Assembly (NCBI GenBank): GCA_002786065.1
Contig: NHNY01000002.1
Coordinates: forward strand, 1,396,697-1,460,696
Length of the DNA stretch: 64,000 nt
From: Microcyclospora pomicola
Taxonomy: Eukaryota; Ascomycota; Dothideomycetes; Capnodiales
Direction of reading: 5' to 3'
In this document: positions 32,717-42,881 of the stretch, one piece after another
Layout of the letters: every line of letters starts with the position of its first letter
Position numbering within the stretch: position 1 is the stretch's first letter
Position numbers and translations under genes: made by a program
Notes under the pieces: generated by a model
Database searches by the model: none
The model's input: the letters and a program-made list of their open reading frames with translations, nothing else
What the model was told of the DNA's origin: nothing

Positions 32717-35700
32717 TCATGTATCGTCATCGTCGTCATCTTGATCCGGTAAATCTTCATCGTCGTCGTCGGAAGAATCGCCATCTACCTTGTGAATATG
32801 TCCATCGTCTTGCTCAACGCCTCGTTTCTCGCCCTCAGCTTCGTCCTCATTCTCGTCTTCGACGTCTTCTTCATCCTCCGACGAGTCTTCTTCGTCCAGG
32901 ACGAGACGCTTCAACACGCCTTTGCCGAAGCAGTCGATCACAAACCGGTACTCGCGGATGCCGTAGCGGTGCTGACTGAGGACCATCATGACTTTCTTGA
33001 AAAAGCCGCCTTTGTGGAAGCCAGGGGCTTTCTTGGATTTGAGGGCTTGAAGCTCAGAGAGGGCCTTGTTCGTGAGGACGGAGTTGCCGAGCTTGACCAC
33101 GGCAGTGAGGATGGCGGCATTCGACTCGTTAGGGTCGGTGATCGACGCGCTGCCAGCACGTTTGCGCGAGAGCGGTGGAAGGGTCGCGGGCGCCTCGACG
33201 AGCTGCGAGTTGAGGTAGGAATGGCGCTTGGTTGTGACGGCAGATGGCGCCAAAGGCTGCATGGAGAACAGCTTGTTGAAATCGAGTGGCAAGACATACC
33301 CAAGACTTTCACCGGTGACGTTGACAGTCCCATCCCAACCATACTCCACGAGAATCTCTTGCCCGTGGAGACTTCGCGAGATCAAGCCGAGGACGAAGAA
33401 CGCTGTGCCACGCAGTGTCATGACTTGTGATGACTCGGCGATTCTGACGACGTGCTTGACGATATCTGTACTCTCCAGGAACGGAGCACCAAGTTCCATG
33501 GAGCCAACATTGCCGATCGCCCACAGACAGCCTTTGACTTTCAAGATGGTCTCAGCATCATTCTCTTCATCGGCAAAATCTTGTATCGCGGCTGCGAACT
33601 CCTCGAAATGGCCTTTGTCTTGTAAAAGCCGACATCCTTCCGCGGTCCGTGTGAGTTCGCGATAGAAGTGAGGTGGTACATAGCCAAAGTCTCGAGGCTC
33701 AAGTCCTTCTTCGACTCCTTGTTGGTGAGGCTTCTCGGGCATATCGGCAAAGGCACGCGCAAGTGATGCTTCGACGATGGTGACGTATGTGTCATTACGA
33801 CCAAGGAACCAGTCGTCCATCTCCTTGGTAATGTAATCTAGTCCATCGAGATAGTGATAGCCGATGGAGGTGGACAGGAATCGGAGCAGTAGAGGCGCTC
33901 CGATCTCTCCCAAATGATCCAAGGCAGGCCGACACTTCACCACATATTCCAGAGAAGTGATGTCGTTGCATGCTTCTTCTAAGATCTTGATCGCCACCTC
34001 ACACACCTCGATGTCAGGATCATATAGTTGCCCGACAAGCAGTTTGATCGCCCACTCTGCCGCACCTCCACCGATCACGGTAGACTGTATTGGCATCATG
34101 GCGTACTTGCGCAGTATTCGTGTAGATGAGATACGCATCTGTTTGGAGCTAGCTATCATAGCCTTGCTCAAGATGATCCGAGGATGACTATCGAGTGTAT
34201 AATCCAGGTTCATCAGAAGCGCTCGTACCAGATCGTCGCGGTCTTTCAATTCCACGATATGGTAGAAGATGTTGATGATCTTCCAACGCTCCAACATCTG
34301 CATTCCCTTCGAGTCACTACACATCACGCCGAGCATCGCAAAATAGCCAGAGACAAGAGTTTCGGACATTCTCAGTGACGAGAATAGTGGTGCTTTAGAG
34401 GTGAAGCCGCTGATAGGATCTTGTTGTGCAAGACACTCGCCAATTTGGGGTGCGAGTTTGTTGCTGTCCAAGTATTTCGTACCTTCTTGGGTCTGCAAGA
34501 GCAAGCGGATCAGTGAACAGGCCATCTTAGTAAAGCGTTGATTCGACTTTGTGTTCGGCGCCTCCGAATACCTGTACTTGAACGGTCGTAGAAATCCCAG
34601 CAGTCTATGGACGAATTTCGAAGTAATCATCGCTTCCTGCAAGCGCTTTGGATTATTTAGTGGACCTTCCACGAGCTCGATGATCAGGGACCAGTCCCAT
34701 TTAGTGTAATTGACGGTCTGTAAGACGCCAGTTTCGATCATCTTTGCGCGAAACTGCGCTTCGTCCATCGCCACGCCGATTTGCGTTTTGGACGGTGCTC
34801 GAGCGCGCACCTGCAGTCCGTCATCGTTCAATCTGACTTGGGCTTCCTGTCCAGCAGTTGACCGGTACAGCGTGCGGTTGATACTATCAACTTGGTAGAC
34901 TGTTGCCACGGCATGAAAACGTTCTTCGTTGTCAAAGTTTGTCGCTATATCGAATAGTCCTGGCATTGTTTGCAAATCGTGACTCCACGCGGCAGGCAGC
35001 AATTCACTCGCCATTCGAAGGACCTCTGCGATCAGCAGACTGGTCCGTCGTCTCACTGCTTGACTAGGTGCATCACTTTCGGCGTGCATCAGGCCATGTA
35101 TCAGACCCTGCCGGAGCAGAACAGCTAGCACGACTGCTGTAAAGTGTCGCACCAGGCTGCGCCTTCGCGTCTCGTCTCCCTTCTCCTTCGTCTCTTCTTC
35201 AGAAGGGGCAGATTCTACCTTAAGATTGGTGACTCTTCCATATGTCGTGAGTCGTCTGCCGCCAATAAAAGGCGAAGACCAGGAAGGAGATTTGATGCGC
35301 AGAATCTCGAAAAGCAAGTCCAGGGTCGTGGTACGTACTGGTAGACTGGCAACATATAACGACGACACCACAGAGCGCACAGGAAGAAAACTGTGTAATG
35401 ACAAGGTGATCAGGCCTGGCCAGCTCTTGAACATCCCTGCAACGACTCGAGAGCTGGCAGCAAGCCTTTCCTCGTGAGCATGGCTCAAGATAGGTTCAGT
35501 GAAAGAAGCAAAGGCTGAGCTGAACTCAAAGCCGGATTTGAGAAGGCCTCGACGAGCAGGCGTATCAATGAGGTGCAGGAGAGGGTCTATCAAGGTTTCT
35601 GGCGCGTGGTAGACCCCACTGCCCATGGCCGCAGACAGTACACTTATCCCGCCGGCATGATATACCAATAAAGGGTCCTTCAGAAGTAGCTCGGCTAGGG

Positions 35701-36790
35701 TGAGGAGCGCGATACTGCGTAGCTGATCTTCTGAATGATCCGCAACAGCCACAATGATCCTAGCCACCGCCGGGTGAATCTCTTTCCATCCCTCCGATAC
35801 ATTCAAGAAAGCACGAACGAACTTGATGGCCTGCTCTCGTTCCACGCGGGCTTTACTTTCTTTAACGAGTGACAAGATGACCAGAAAGTCCGTGCGTAAA
35901 GCTCGAATCGTCTGGAGTGACTTGCGATCGGTGATAGCATATCTTATGACTCTGTAACCAGCAGCCACCACCTCGCGACTATCACTCAAGAGCATCATCT
36001 GCATGCGTAACCCAAAGATAGACCACGCAAGATCATACTTCAGAGTTGGATGCCGGATGAACAATGCAACCAAGTCATTAGCTCGATTTACGTAGTAGTC
36101 CGACTGCAGATTCTCTACCTCCAGCGCCTGCAGTATTTCAGCAAGGATGTAAGTGGGCGATTCCAGTTCTGGATCCTGCTGGCCAGGCGATTGCGATTCA
36201 TCGTGCTGCTGCGCCTGCCATGACAAAGATCGTGCCGGAGCGCTTCGGAATAATTGTGACAGCCTTCCTTTCGGACGAGGACTCGTCATATGCTCCTTAC
36301 TCCTCTGAATCTCCGCTTCGAGATCCAGCCTCAATTGTGCAATCTTGCGATTTGATGTGTTCAACTCCAGCTCCACCACCTTTCGTTGGTCACGCGCCTG
36401 CTTCGCATTCTTCGAGTTGAGTGCCTCCAACAAGTTCTCCGTCCCAATTTTGATCTTGGTCTCTTTGTCGATCCGGTCGCGATAATCTGCTTGCCGTTGC
36501 TCCGTAGTGGAAGAGTCGTACTCATCATCGTATCCGCCATAATGGGTAAGATCAGCCCGTGAATTGTCTGCTGTCCGTGACGAAAGGGTCTTGAGGTCCG
36601 CCGCAAAGCTACCCGGGACTTGAGCCGAGCGCATGTAGCTCTGACCTTGCTTGGCCGTCATGAAGCTTGCAATTGAAGGTGACCGCCCGCCGTCCTTCGC
36701 CCCGGGACGTACAGGTGGAAGCAAGCCATCGGTGGAAATGGAGGAGAACGTGCCGGCTGTGGGACCGGTTGGGCGGAAGGTCGAACTCAT
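32717..36790 (-). CDS. AVO3: Rictor / Avo3 / Ste20(pombe) subunit of TORC2
   Basis: The scaffold subunit that defines TOR complex 2, controlling actin, sphingolipid and AGC-kinase signalling at the plasma membrane. One uninterrupted exon, 1357 residues, ATG at 36790. A coiled-coil HR1-like segment lies at about 105-165 (KIKIGTENLLEALNSKNAKQARDQ). The Rictor N-terminal armadillo-like region follows from about 205 (EILQALEVENLQSDYYVNRANDLVALFIRHPTLKYDLAW in part), then the middle RasGEF_N-like and Rictor_V segments (KDKGHFEEFAAAIQDFA; LKVKGCLWAIGNVGSMELG; LRGTAFFVLGLISRS). The last 60 residues are extremely acidic (runs of Asp/Glu). The absence of introns in 4 kb is noteworthy but not rare. Convergent with the VPS9 gene and divergent from urate oxidase. 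Confidence 0.93.
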   Translation of the reverse strand: MSSTFRPTGPTAGTFSSISTDGLLPPVRPGAKDGGRSPSIASFMTAKQGQSYMRSAQVPGSFAADLKTLSSRTADNSRADLTHYGGYDDEYDSSTTEQRQADYRDRIDKETKIKIGTENLLEALNSKNAKQARDQRKVVELELNTSNRKIAQLRLDLEAEIQRSKEHMTSPRPKGRLSQLFRSAPARSLSWQAQQHDESQSPGQQDPELESPTYILAEILQALEVENLQSDYYVNRANDLVALFIRHPTLKYDLAWSIFGLRMQMMLLSDSREVVAAGYRVIRYAITDRKSLQTIRALRTDFLVILSLVKESKARVEREQAIKFVRAFLNVSEGWKEIHPAVARIIVAVADHSEDQLRSIALLTLAELLLKDPLLVYHAGGISVLSAAMGSGVYHAPETLIDPLLHLIDTPARRGLLKSGFEFSSAFASFTEPILSHAHEERLAASSRVVAGMFKSWPGLITLSLHSFLPVRSVVSSLYVASLPVRTTTLDLLFEILRIKSPSWSSPFIGGRRLTTYGRVTNLKVESAPSEEETKEKGDETRRRSLVRHFTAVVLAVLLRQGLIHGLMHAESDAPSQAVRRRTSLLIAEVLRMASELLPAAWSHDLQTMPGLFDIATNFDNEERFHAVATVYQVDSINRTLYRSTAGQEAQVRLNDDGLQVRARAPSKTQIGVAMDEAQFRAKMIETGVLQTVNYTKWDWSLIIELVEGPLNNPKRLQEAMITSKFVHRLLGFLRPFKYRYSEAPNTKSNQRFTKMACSLIRLLLQTQEGTKYLDSNKLAPQIGECLAQQDPISGFTSKAPLFSSLRMSETLVSGYFAMLGVMCSDSKGMQMLERWKIINIFYHIVELKDRDDLVRALLMNLDYTLDSHPRIILSKAMIASSKQMRISSTRILRKYAMMPIQSTVIGGGAAEWAIKLLVGQLYDPDIEVCEVAIKILEEACNDITSLEYVVKCRPALDHLGEIGAPLLLRFLSTSIGYHYLDGLDYITKEMDDWFLGRNDTYVTIVEASLARAFADMPEKPHQQGVEEGLEPRDFGYVPPHFYRELTRTAEGCRLLQDKGHFEEFAAAIQDFADEENDAETILKVKGCLWAIGNVGSMELGAPFLESTDIVKHVVRIAESSQVMTLRGTAFFVLGLISRSLHGQEILVEYGWDGTVNVTGESLGYVLPLDFNKLFSMQPLAPSAVTTKRHSYLNSQLVEAPATLPPLSRKRAGSASITDPNESNAAILTAVVKLGNSVLTNKALSELQALKSKKAPGFHKGGFFKKVMMVLSQHRYGIREYRFVIDCFGKGVLKRLVLDEEDSSEDEEDVEDENEDEAEGEKRGVEQDDGHIHKVDGDSSDDDDEDLPDQDDDDDDT

Positions 36791-37622
36791 CTACCGCAGG
36801 CCCTCAAGGACGAGTCTGGATGTTGCGACGTCTTCGTGCATGGAGGATGAAGTGTCGAATTGGTGCGGAAGGCCTCGTGCGGGCTGTGATCGAGTAGGTT
36901 CCTGGGGCTACATCGGTGGACAGAGTTGGATGAGTTTGTTGGTAAGAGAGTGCCGTCCTGTGTGATCATGTCAGAAGCCCGCCCTCCAGAGCCTCAAAGG
37001 TCGCATTCTGGTGACAATCAGGAGAAGGACATGTCGTCAAATGCAGTGGTGGACATGTGAGGGATCGTCGTGAACGTGGACCCCACATCCTTGTTTCAGC
37101 CCTATGAGAAGCGAATGAGTACCGCCAGCATTCACTTGACTTGTAACAACTCTGCCTCGGACTTGATAGATGCCATGGATGGATATGCACGACATACCTC
37201 ATCGTCCAGGACATCCTCAATTGTAGCGTAGAGACGCACAGATACGCAAGATGTGCCGACGATCCGACTCTCGATCGATCTCGCAGGTCTGGAGTCGGTT
37301 CGATGGTCAAGCGCGGCGAGCTCCGTCCTGTGAGCGGCGCCGAAGTCCTCAACATCGACAGGTCGAGACGCGGCCAGCACTGATAAGACGACCTCAAACG
37401 ACACATCTTCTTCAGGAGGTCCTGCGCCTATATATCAGCCTATCTATGCCCCCCGTGTAGGTCGATAACATATCTCTTTGTGACTTCACCCTCAGTCTCG
37501 TTCGTCCTTCACCTCTACTGCTACTCCACAAAGCTAGAGCAACAAACAGCTACCTCACCTGAGCTTCATATCTTTTTAATAGCGAACAAAGACCGCCCCA
37601 TTATCAACACACACTCCTCGCA
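36791..37622. promoter_or_regulatory. Divergent promoter region of AVO3 and urate oxidase
   Basis: About 0.8 kb between start codons. A minus-strand frame around 37190-37430 ends at a good-looking 5' splice site but lacks a convincing start or family, so it is not annotated as a gene. Confidence 0.4.
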
Positions 37623-38596
37623 ATGGCCTCCCTCTCATACGCCCGCTATGGCAAGGACAACGTCCGCGTCTACAAGGTCCAGCGCAACCCCGACGGCACC
37701 CAGGATGTCACCGAAATGACCGTCTGCACATTGCTCGAGGGCGACATTGCTGCCTCATGGACGTCTGCCGACAATGCCAACATCGTCGCGACCGACACGC
37801 AGAAGCAGACGGTCTACCTCATGGCCAAGTTGCACCCGGTCAACCCCACCGAGCTCTTCGCCGGCATTCTCGGCCAGCACTTCATCGACACCTACAGCCA
37901 CATCACCGCTGCGCACGTGAGCATCACCGTCCACCGCTGGACACGCTTGAACGTGGAGGGAAAGCCCCACCCGCACTCGTTCTTCCGTGACGGCACCGAG
38001 ACCCGCGTCGTCGAGGCTGTGGCCCGACGCAATGGCGGCATCTCCATCAAGAGCGGCATCAAGGGTCTCCTCGTGCTGAAGTCCACCGGATCACAGTTCT
38101 GGGGCTTCCACCGCGACGAGTACACTCGTCTCCCTGAGGTCTGGGACCGTATCCTCAGCACCGAGGTCGAGGCAGCCTGGGCATGGAAGAACTTCGCCTC
38201 CGTGGCTGAGATCAAGAAAGAGCAGGCCATCTTCGACCAAGCATGGAAAGACGCCCGCACCATCACGCTCGAGACCTTCGCCACGGAGAACTCTCCCAGC
38301 GTGCAGAACACCATGTACATCATGAGCGAGAAGATCCTCAAGCAAGCACCACGCGTCGAGAGTGTGGACTACAGCTTGCCCAACAAGCACTATTTCGAGA
38401 TTGGTGAGTTAAACTCCTCCACGTTGACCTTATATATATCGACAGCAATACTAACGTGCTTCGCTAAACAGATATGAGCTGGTACAAGGGCCTCAAGAAC
38501 ACTGGCAAAGACGCCGAAGTGTACGCTCCACAAAGCGATCCCAACGGCCTGATCCAGTGCACCGTCACCAGGAAGGGTCTTGCTTCGAAGTTGTAG
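37623..38596 (+). CDS. uaZ: Urate oxidase (uricase), peroxisomal
   Basis: Oxidises urate to 5-hydroxyisourate in purine catabolism. Exons 37623-38403 and 38472-38596 (68-bp intron, GTGAGT ... AAACAG, phase 1) give 301 residues, the usual length. Cofactor-free uricase landmarks are present: YGKDNVRVYKV near the N-terminus (active-site Lys), IVATDTQKQTVY (active-site Thr), HSFFRDG, LKSTGSQFWGF and PNKHYFEID (active-site His near residue 260, spanning the intron). The protein ends in Ser-Lys-Leu, a type 1 peroxisomal signal. The leader before the ATG is C/T-rich and ends in CAATGG. Nitrogen-regulated expression is known for this gene in Aspergillus; no GATA cluster is claimed here. Confidence 0.97.
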
Positions 38597-38847
38597 GGGA
38601 GATTTGATTCGCTATTTTCTGACCACAATATTCACGACTGGCGCTGACGGAGATTTGGGATTGAGCGTGTTCCATCGTGGGAATCTGTAGCCGCATCTGA
38701 GGTCTGATCAATTATCGATCACGACGTTTGATATATTACATCAATAAATAAACATCTCAAACAGCTTGATGTCCCTGACATGAAACGCCTGCGCTATGCA
38801 ATATTCCACTTTCCTTGACATGTGAAACACCCAGAGAAGCATCTCAA

Positions 38848-39520
38848 CTATCGTACCGTAGCGCTCTCCTGCTGTGCCTTCGCCGCTTGCAAAGTAGCGA
38901 GTACCTCTGGTGCCTCCCCAATGCTTCCGGGCAGTCCATTTTCCCGGTAGATATTCTGCTTGTACGGATGCGCGCTGCCCTCGAAACCTGTGAAACATAT
39001 TAGCCCGACCCATCTCAGTCATCCTCCCTCACCCATCCACCCTCTGAGCATCTCGCGCCCCCAAATCGCAACCACTCACATTTCAACCGATGCATCCGAT
39101 CATCTCGCAGGCGATTCTTCGGCAACATGCCACGCACCGCGCGCTTCAAGATCTCGCCGCCGCCCCACTTCTGCATCAGACGCTGCATGCTGATGCTCTT
39201 GAGCGCGCCCGGCCGCGTCGTTTGCTTGTAGTACAGCTTCTGCGCCATCTTGCGGCCGGTCGTGTGCAGGTGCGCGCAGTCGGTCACGACGACGTAGTCG
39301 CCGCAGTCAGTCGACGGGTCGTAGATCGGCTTGTGCTTGCCCATAAGCGTGAGCGCGATGCGTGAGGCGATGCGCCCGAGGGGCAGGGGCTGTGCGGTCA
39401 GGGAGACGTGGTGCCAGGTGCGCGAGTAGGCCAGGCGGGTCTGATGGGGGATGGTTAGATGGCTTGGTCGGGTTTTGAATGGGCAAGGGATGAACGTACC
39501 TGGCCGGAGAATTGAGACAT
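38848..39520 (-). CDS. MRPL23: Mitochondrial ribosomal protein uL13m
   Basis: A component of the large mitochondrial ribosomal subunit. Three exons: 39520-39500 (only seven codons, MSQFSGQ), 39440-39080 and 38987-38848, with introns of 59 and 92 bp, giving 173 residues. The uL13 core is recognised from TRLAYSRTWHHV, MGKHKPIYDP, DCGDYVVVTDC, KLYYKQTTRPG, and RAVRGMLPKNRLRDDRMHRLK. The last exon completes CFEGSAHPYKQNI and a short Ala/Gln-rich tail. The N-terminus is that of bacterial-type L13 and has no long presequence. Convergent with urate oxidase (251 bp between stops) and divergent from CCS1 (281 bp between starts). Confidence 0.92.
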
Positions 39521-39801
39521 CCTGAGGAAGTGGGTGCCCTCACGGGCTCGAAGGGAGATGCAGGGTGGTTGGATTAGATGTCAATGCAGCACTGTACAGG
39601 CAAGCAATTGAAGATTGTCGGGAGTGCCATTCGGAGATATTTGATGCCTGAGGCTGCAACGAAATGACGCCGGACGACACGGCTCTCAACCCCACCACGC
39701 CCACCATGCTCACTCTCGAGACATCTTCATCTGTTGTAGATATATGTAAAGGAATTTAGTCTATAACATACATCCACGAACCTGTTGCAATACCAGACAC
39801 A

Positions 39802-40606
39802 ATGACGATTCCGACGTTCGAAACGACCTTCGCCGTCCCGCTCAGCTGCGAAAGCTGCGTCAAAGACGTCTCCTCGTCTCTGCATAAGCTTGACGGTACG
39901 CCAGCCTGCCCACCTTGATGGCGAGTTCGTCCGCGCTCATCTCCCGCCTCCTTGCTCAACGCATCCAGGCATCTCTTCCGTCTCCGCCGATCTCCCCTCG
40001 CAGTTGATCTCCGTCACCGGCACCCCCGCGCCCTCGGCCATCGTCTCCGCCATCCAGTCCACCGGCCGCGATGCCATCTTGCGCGGGTCTGGCAAAGCCG
40101 AGAGCGCGGCAGTCTGCATCCTCGAGACCCACTCTACCGCTGTCTCTGATCATGTCCGCGGCCTGATCCGCATGGTCCAGGTCGCCCCGGCGGCCACTGT
40201 GCTCGACATCACGCTGCGCGGCGTCAGTCCCGGGACCTACAACGTGAGCGTGCGTGAGAATGGCGACATCAGTCGTGGAGCAGCGAGTACAGGGGGCCTC
40301 TGGGATGCGGTGGAAGCGTCGCGAGAGAATCGTAGCTCGCGCGGCATATGGGGCACTGTGGAGGTGCAGCAGAGTGGTCTCGGGAGCGTCTTTCTGGACC
40401 GGCCGATACAGATCTGGGAGATGATCGGGCGAAGCGTGGTGGTCAGCAGGAAGACCGAGGCGTTCGACACGGAGGATCCCGATACGCTGGTCGGGGTGAT
40501 CGCAAGAAGTGCCGGAGTGTGGGACAATGATAAGACGGTCTGCAGTTGTAGTGGCAAGACTGTGTGGGAGGAGAGGAAGGAACAGAGGGGCAAGGGGATG
40601 CTATGA
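39802..40606 (+). CDS. CCS1: Copper chaperone for Cu/Zn superoxide dismutase
   Basis: Delivers copper to and oxidises the disulfide of Sod1 in the cytosol and mitochondrial intermembrane space. Exons 39802-39895 and 39969-40606 (73-bp intron, GTACGC ... ATCCAG, phase 1) give 243 residues. Domain 1 is Atx1-like with a copper site at C16-x-x-C19 (LSCESC). Domain 2 is SOD-like (about 80-215: AAVCILETHS, GLIRMVQVAPAATVLDITLRGVSPGTYNVSV) but lacks SOD metal ligands, as in fungal Ccs1. The C-terminal CxC is present at residues 223-225 in VCSCSGKTVWEER. The three-domain layout and the two copper motifs make the call secure. Confidence 0.95.
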
Positions 40607-41244
40607 TTATGTTCATACGGAATGCAAAGATATATCTCTGCCCTGTCCTTGTTTTTCTGTCACTGTGAAGGGAGTAAGCACTGCCGGTTCGGTAACGCTT
40701 AGCACAAAAGCACATCCACACAATCGTTCAGTGCAGTCGATCGAGAACCATTACAGAGGTCGCTGAGCTTGGGACTGCCAGTCCCGGGGCTGCCTGAAAT
40801 AAGCCATGGTAACCGTGATATCGTTCGAGTGTTGAACTGGTGACCGCAAGCTATGCCTCGAGACGAGACCATAACATTGTGCACTGTGTTCTCGTTAAAG
40901 CCTAATCGGTCATCGACCAAGACGATGACTACCCGCTGACTGCCTCCCATGTAAATCCCAAGTTGTTCATTTCTCACTGTTCGATGTCGCATATACGCTA
41001 AAGGGGTATCTTTTTGAACCACTGCCAAACCCCAGCAAACGAACTCCAGCCGTGGGGAACTTCACGACCACGTCAAAAACCAATGCAACGTACCTTACTC
41101 GAGCACAAGAGCGCTCGACCCAATAACGCTGTAGCAGATCCCATACCCTGATCAGCAAGATGGCGGGTCCGCAGCTGATCTACAGCGGATCACGAAAACA
41201 GGACGATGGTATGTGCCAAGGCAGGCTCACACCGACAAGTCTTG
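40607..41244. other. Convergent intergenic region
   Basis: 3' regions of CCS1 and the RRM gene. A small plus-strand frame starting at 41160 in a good start context and followed by a GTATGT looks like an exon but leads into the antisense of the RRM gene. It is not annotated. Confidence 0.45.
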
Positions 41245-42662
41245 CTAGGCCTTGCCATCTAGTGTATTCGCATCACTGTCTGTACCTTGCGGCGCAGTAT
41301 TCTCCTCGTCACCATCGTCGGAGTTGCCATTCAAATTCAGTAGGCCGAAGCGATTGGTGACGGCGCCTTTTCCAGCTGGAGCTTTTGCCGGTACTTTCCA
41401 ACTTTTTGGTCGTGTCGGAAGTGGCACATCACATTCGTCGTGATAGAACTCGATCTTGCACCCCTTGTATGTCGATCTGCTCAGCATGCAGGTCCTTGCG
41501 AAGAGCGCATTATGTACACTGTTCATCGAAACAATGGCGCTCCCTCTGTTGAATGTGACCTTGATCACGATCAGGTTGTGGATGTGCTCCATGTCTGCTC
41601 GGATTTGCTGCTCAGTCAGACCTCGTTCTTGCGCAGAGTGGATCACGATATTGCGAGTCGCGCCATTCTGGACCTTCTTGGCAACGTGGTTGTTCAACTG
41701 ATATTGTCGTTCCGCCCACCTGACTTCAATCTACAGCTCGTCAGATTTTGTGATGGTGGTCTTGTCCAGTCGACTTACCCGCTTCGACCGGATGTATACG
41801 TCGTTTCGCTTCACCCAAGCAAGGTACGCGGCTGCACCATCATGAAACGTTACAGTGGCACTTCGCTCTGATCTCATATGCACATTCAGCACTTTTCCAC
41901 CCTTGACAACCGAGAGAATGTCTTGATATGTCGTTCCCTCGGGAAAAGAGCAGAAGTACAAAGTTCGCTTTTCGCCCCTGTTGTTCCCGACACAATTGTC
42001 ATCGTCGTTCATCGCGTCGTCTCCATCGTCAAACCCATGATCGTCACCAAAGTCGTTGTTAGTGCTGGAACGGCGCCGAGACTTAGAAACATTGTGGCCT
42101 CCCTGAAAATAGGTTGGCTGGCACTGTTCAGAGTCATTCGATGCGCCGTTTGTGCGCCAGTGTTGAGAGTCCTTATTTGGCCAACCGTTCGGATGGCTAA
42201 CGGCCCAGGATGGTGCGTGACCTTCCGCTGTCTCACTTTCCACAGTGTTGCCGGAGGTTGAATCTGAGATCAAAAGCTGGAGGGTCTCCTCGGTGATACC
42301 GCCTTGGAAAAGGTTCCTCTTGAGTTGTTCGTACTCACGCGATGCTCGCAGCTTCGTTGAGTCAGTGCCACAGTTGATGTTCTGGGGTTCATGCAACTCA
42401 CAAGACCATCGTATGCGGTTCTGGCCAATGTGACATGGTCAGCCTCTAGTGTAGTGTGACTTTGTGTATTGGTGTGCTGCCATTTGAAGTTAGTCACGCT
42501 TCCGTCGCCTGTGTGCTAGCAAGCTCCATACAAAATCGGCGCTTGATCAGTCGACTGGTCAGCGAATGATTGGCCTCAAATCGAGGAATATGATCTTACT
42601 TACCGACGAAGCAAGGCATCAAAGTAAGACTTGTCCACGGTGATTCTCTCCAAAGAAGCCAT
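41245..42662 (-). CDS. RNA-binding protein with RRM domains
   Basis: Four exons: 42662-42604, 42498-42402, 42351-41779 and 41730-41245 (introns of 105, 50 and 48 bp), giving 404 residues. The first exons read MASLERITVDKSYFDALLR and then HVTLARTAYDGLLRASREYEQL, a helical N-terminal region followed by NLFQGGITEETLQLL. After an Asn/Asp-rich linker come two RRM folds: one at about 195-260 with RTLYFCSFPEGTTYQDIL and SATVTFHDGAAAYLAW, and one at about 275-345 with RNIVIHSAQERGLTEQQIR and GSAIVSMNSVHNALFART. The tail is basic then acidic. The layout resembles fungal Nrd1/Msa2-like regulators, which is a guess. The 3' end of intron 1 is the least certain boundary (alternative AG sites exist nearby). 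Confidence 0.85.
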
Positions 42663-42881
42663 GGTTCCAGACAGTGCACCGAGGCCAAAATGTGCATCGA
42701 AAGAGGGTCGTTTGAGTGTGTTTGATCTGAACAAAGAAGCGGCGCCTATGCGTCCTGATAACGCTAGTGGAGCGGCTCGCGCGGCCACTTCGGGAAGCTT
42801 ATCAGTGCGATCGCTACCACAACTTGCGACACATGCGCTGTAGAAGGACTTCACTTCATCAGGATTCTGGTCTCGTTGTAT
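42663..42881. promoter_or_regulatory. Compact bidirectional promoter (RRM gene / BCS1)
   Basis: Only 219 bp separate the two divergent start codons, so the genes presumably share promoter sequence and nucleosome-free region. No individual site is claimed. Confidence 0.6.

Noticed and set aside
36966-37430. Minus-strand frame upstream of urate oxidase ending in a good 5' splice site
   Set aside because: No in-frame ATG in the better frame, no recognisable family, and the location is a divergent promoter region.
41160-41216. Plus-strand ATG in good context followed by GTATGT, like a first exon
   Set aside because: Continuation would run antisense through the whole RRM gene; no second exon could be identified.
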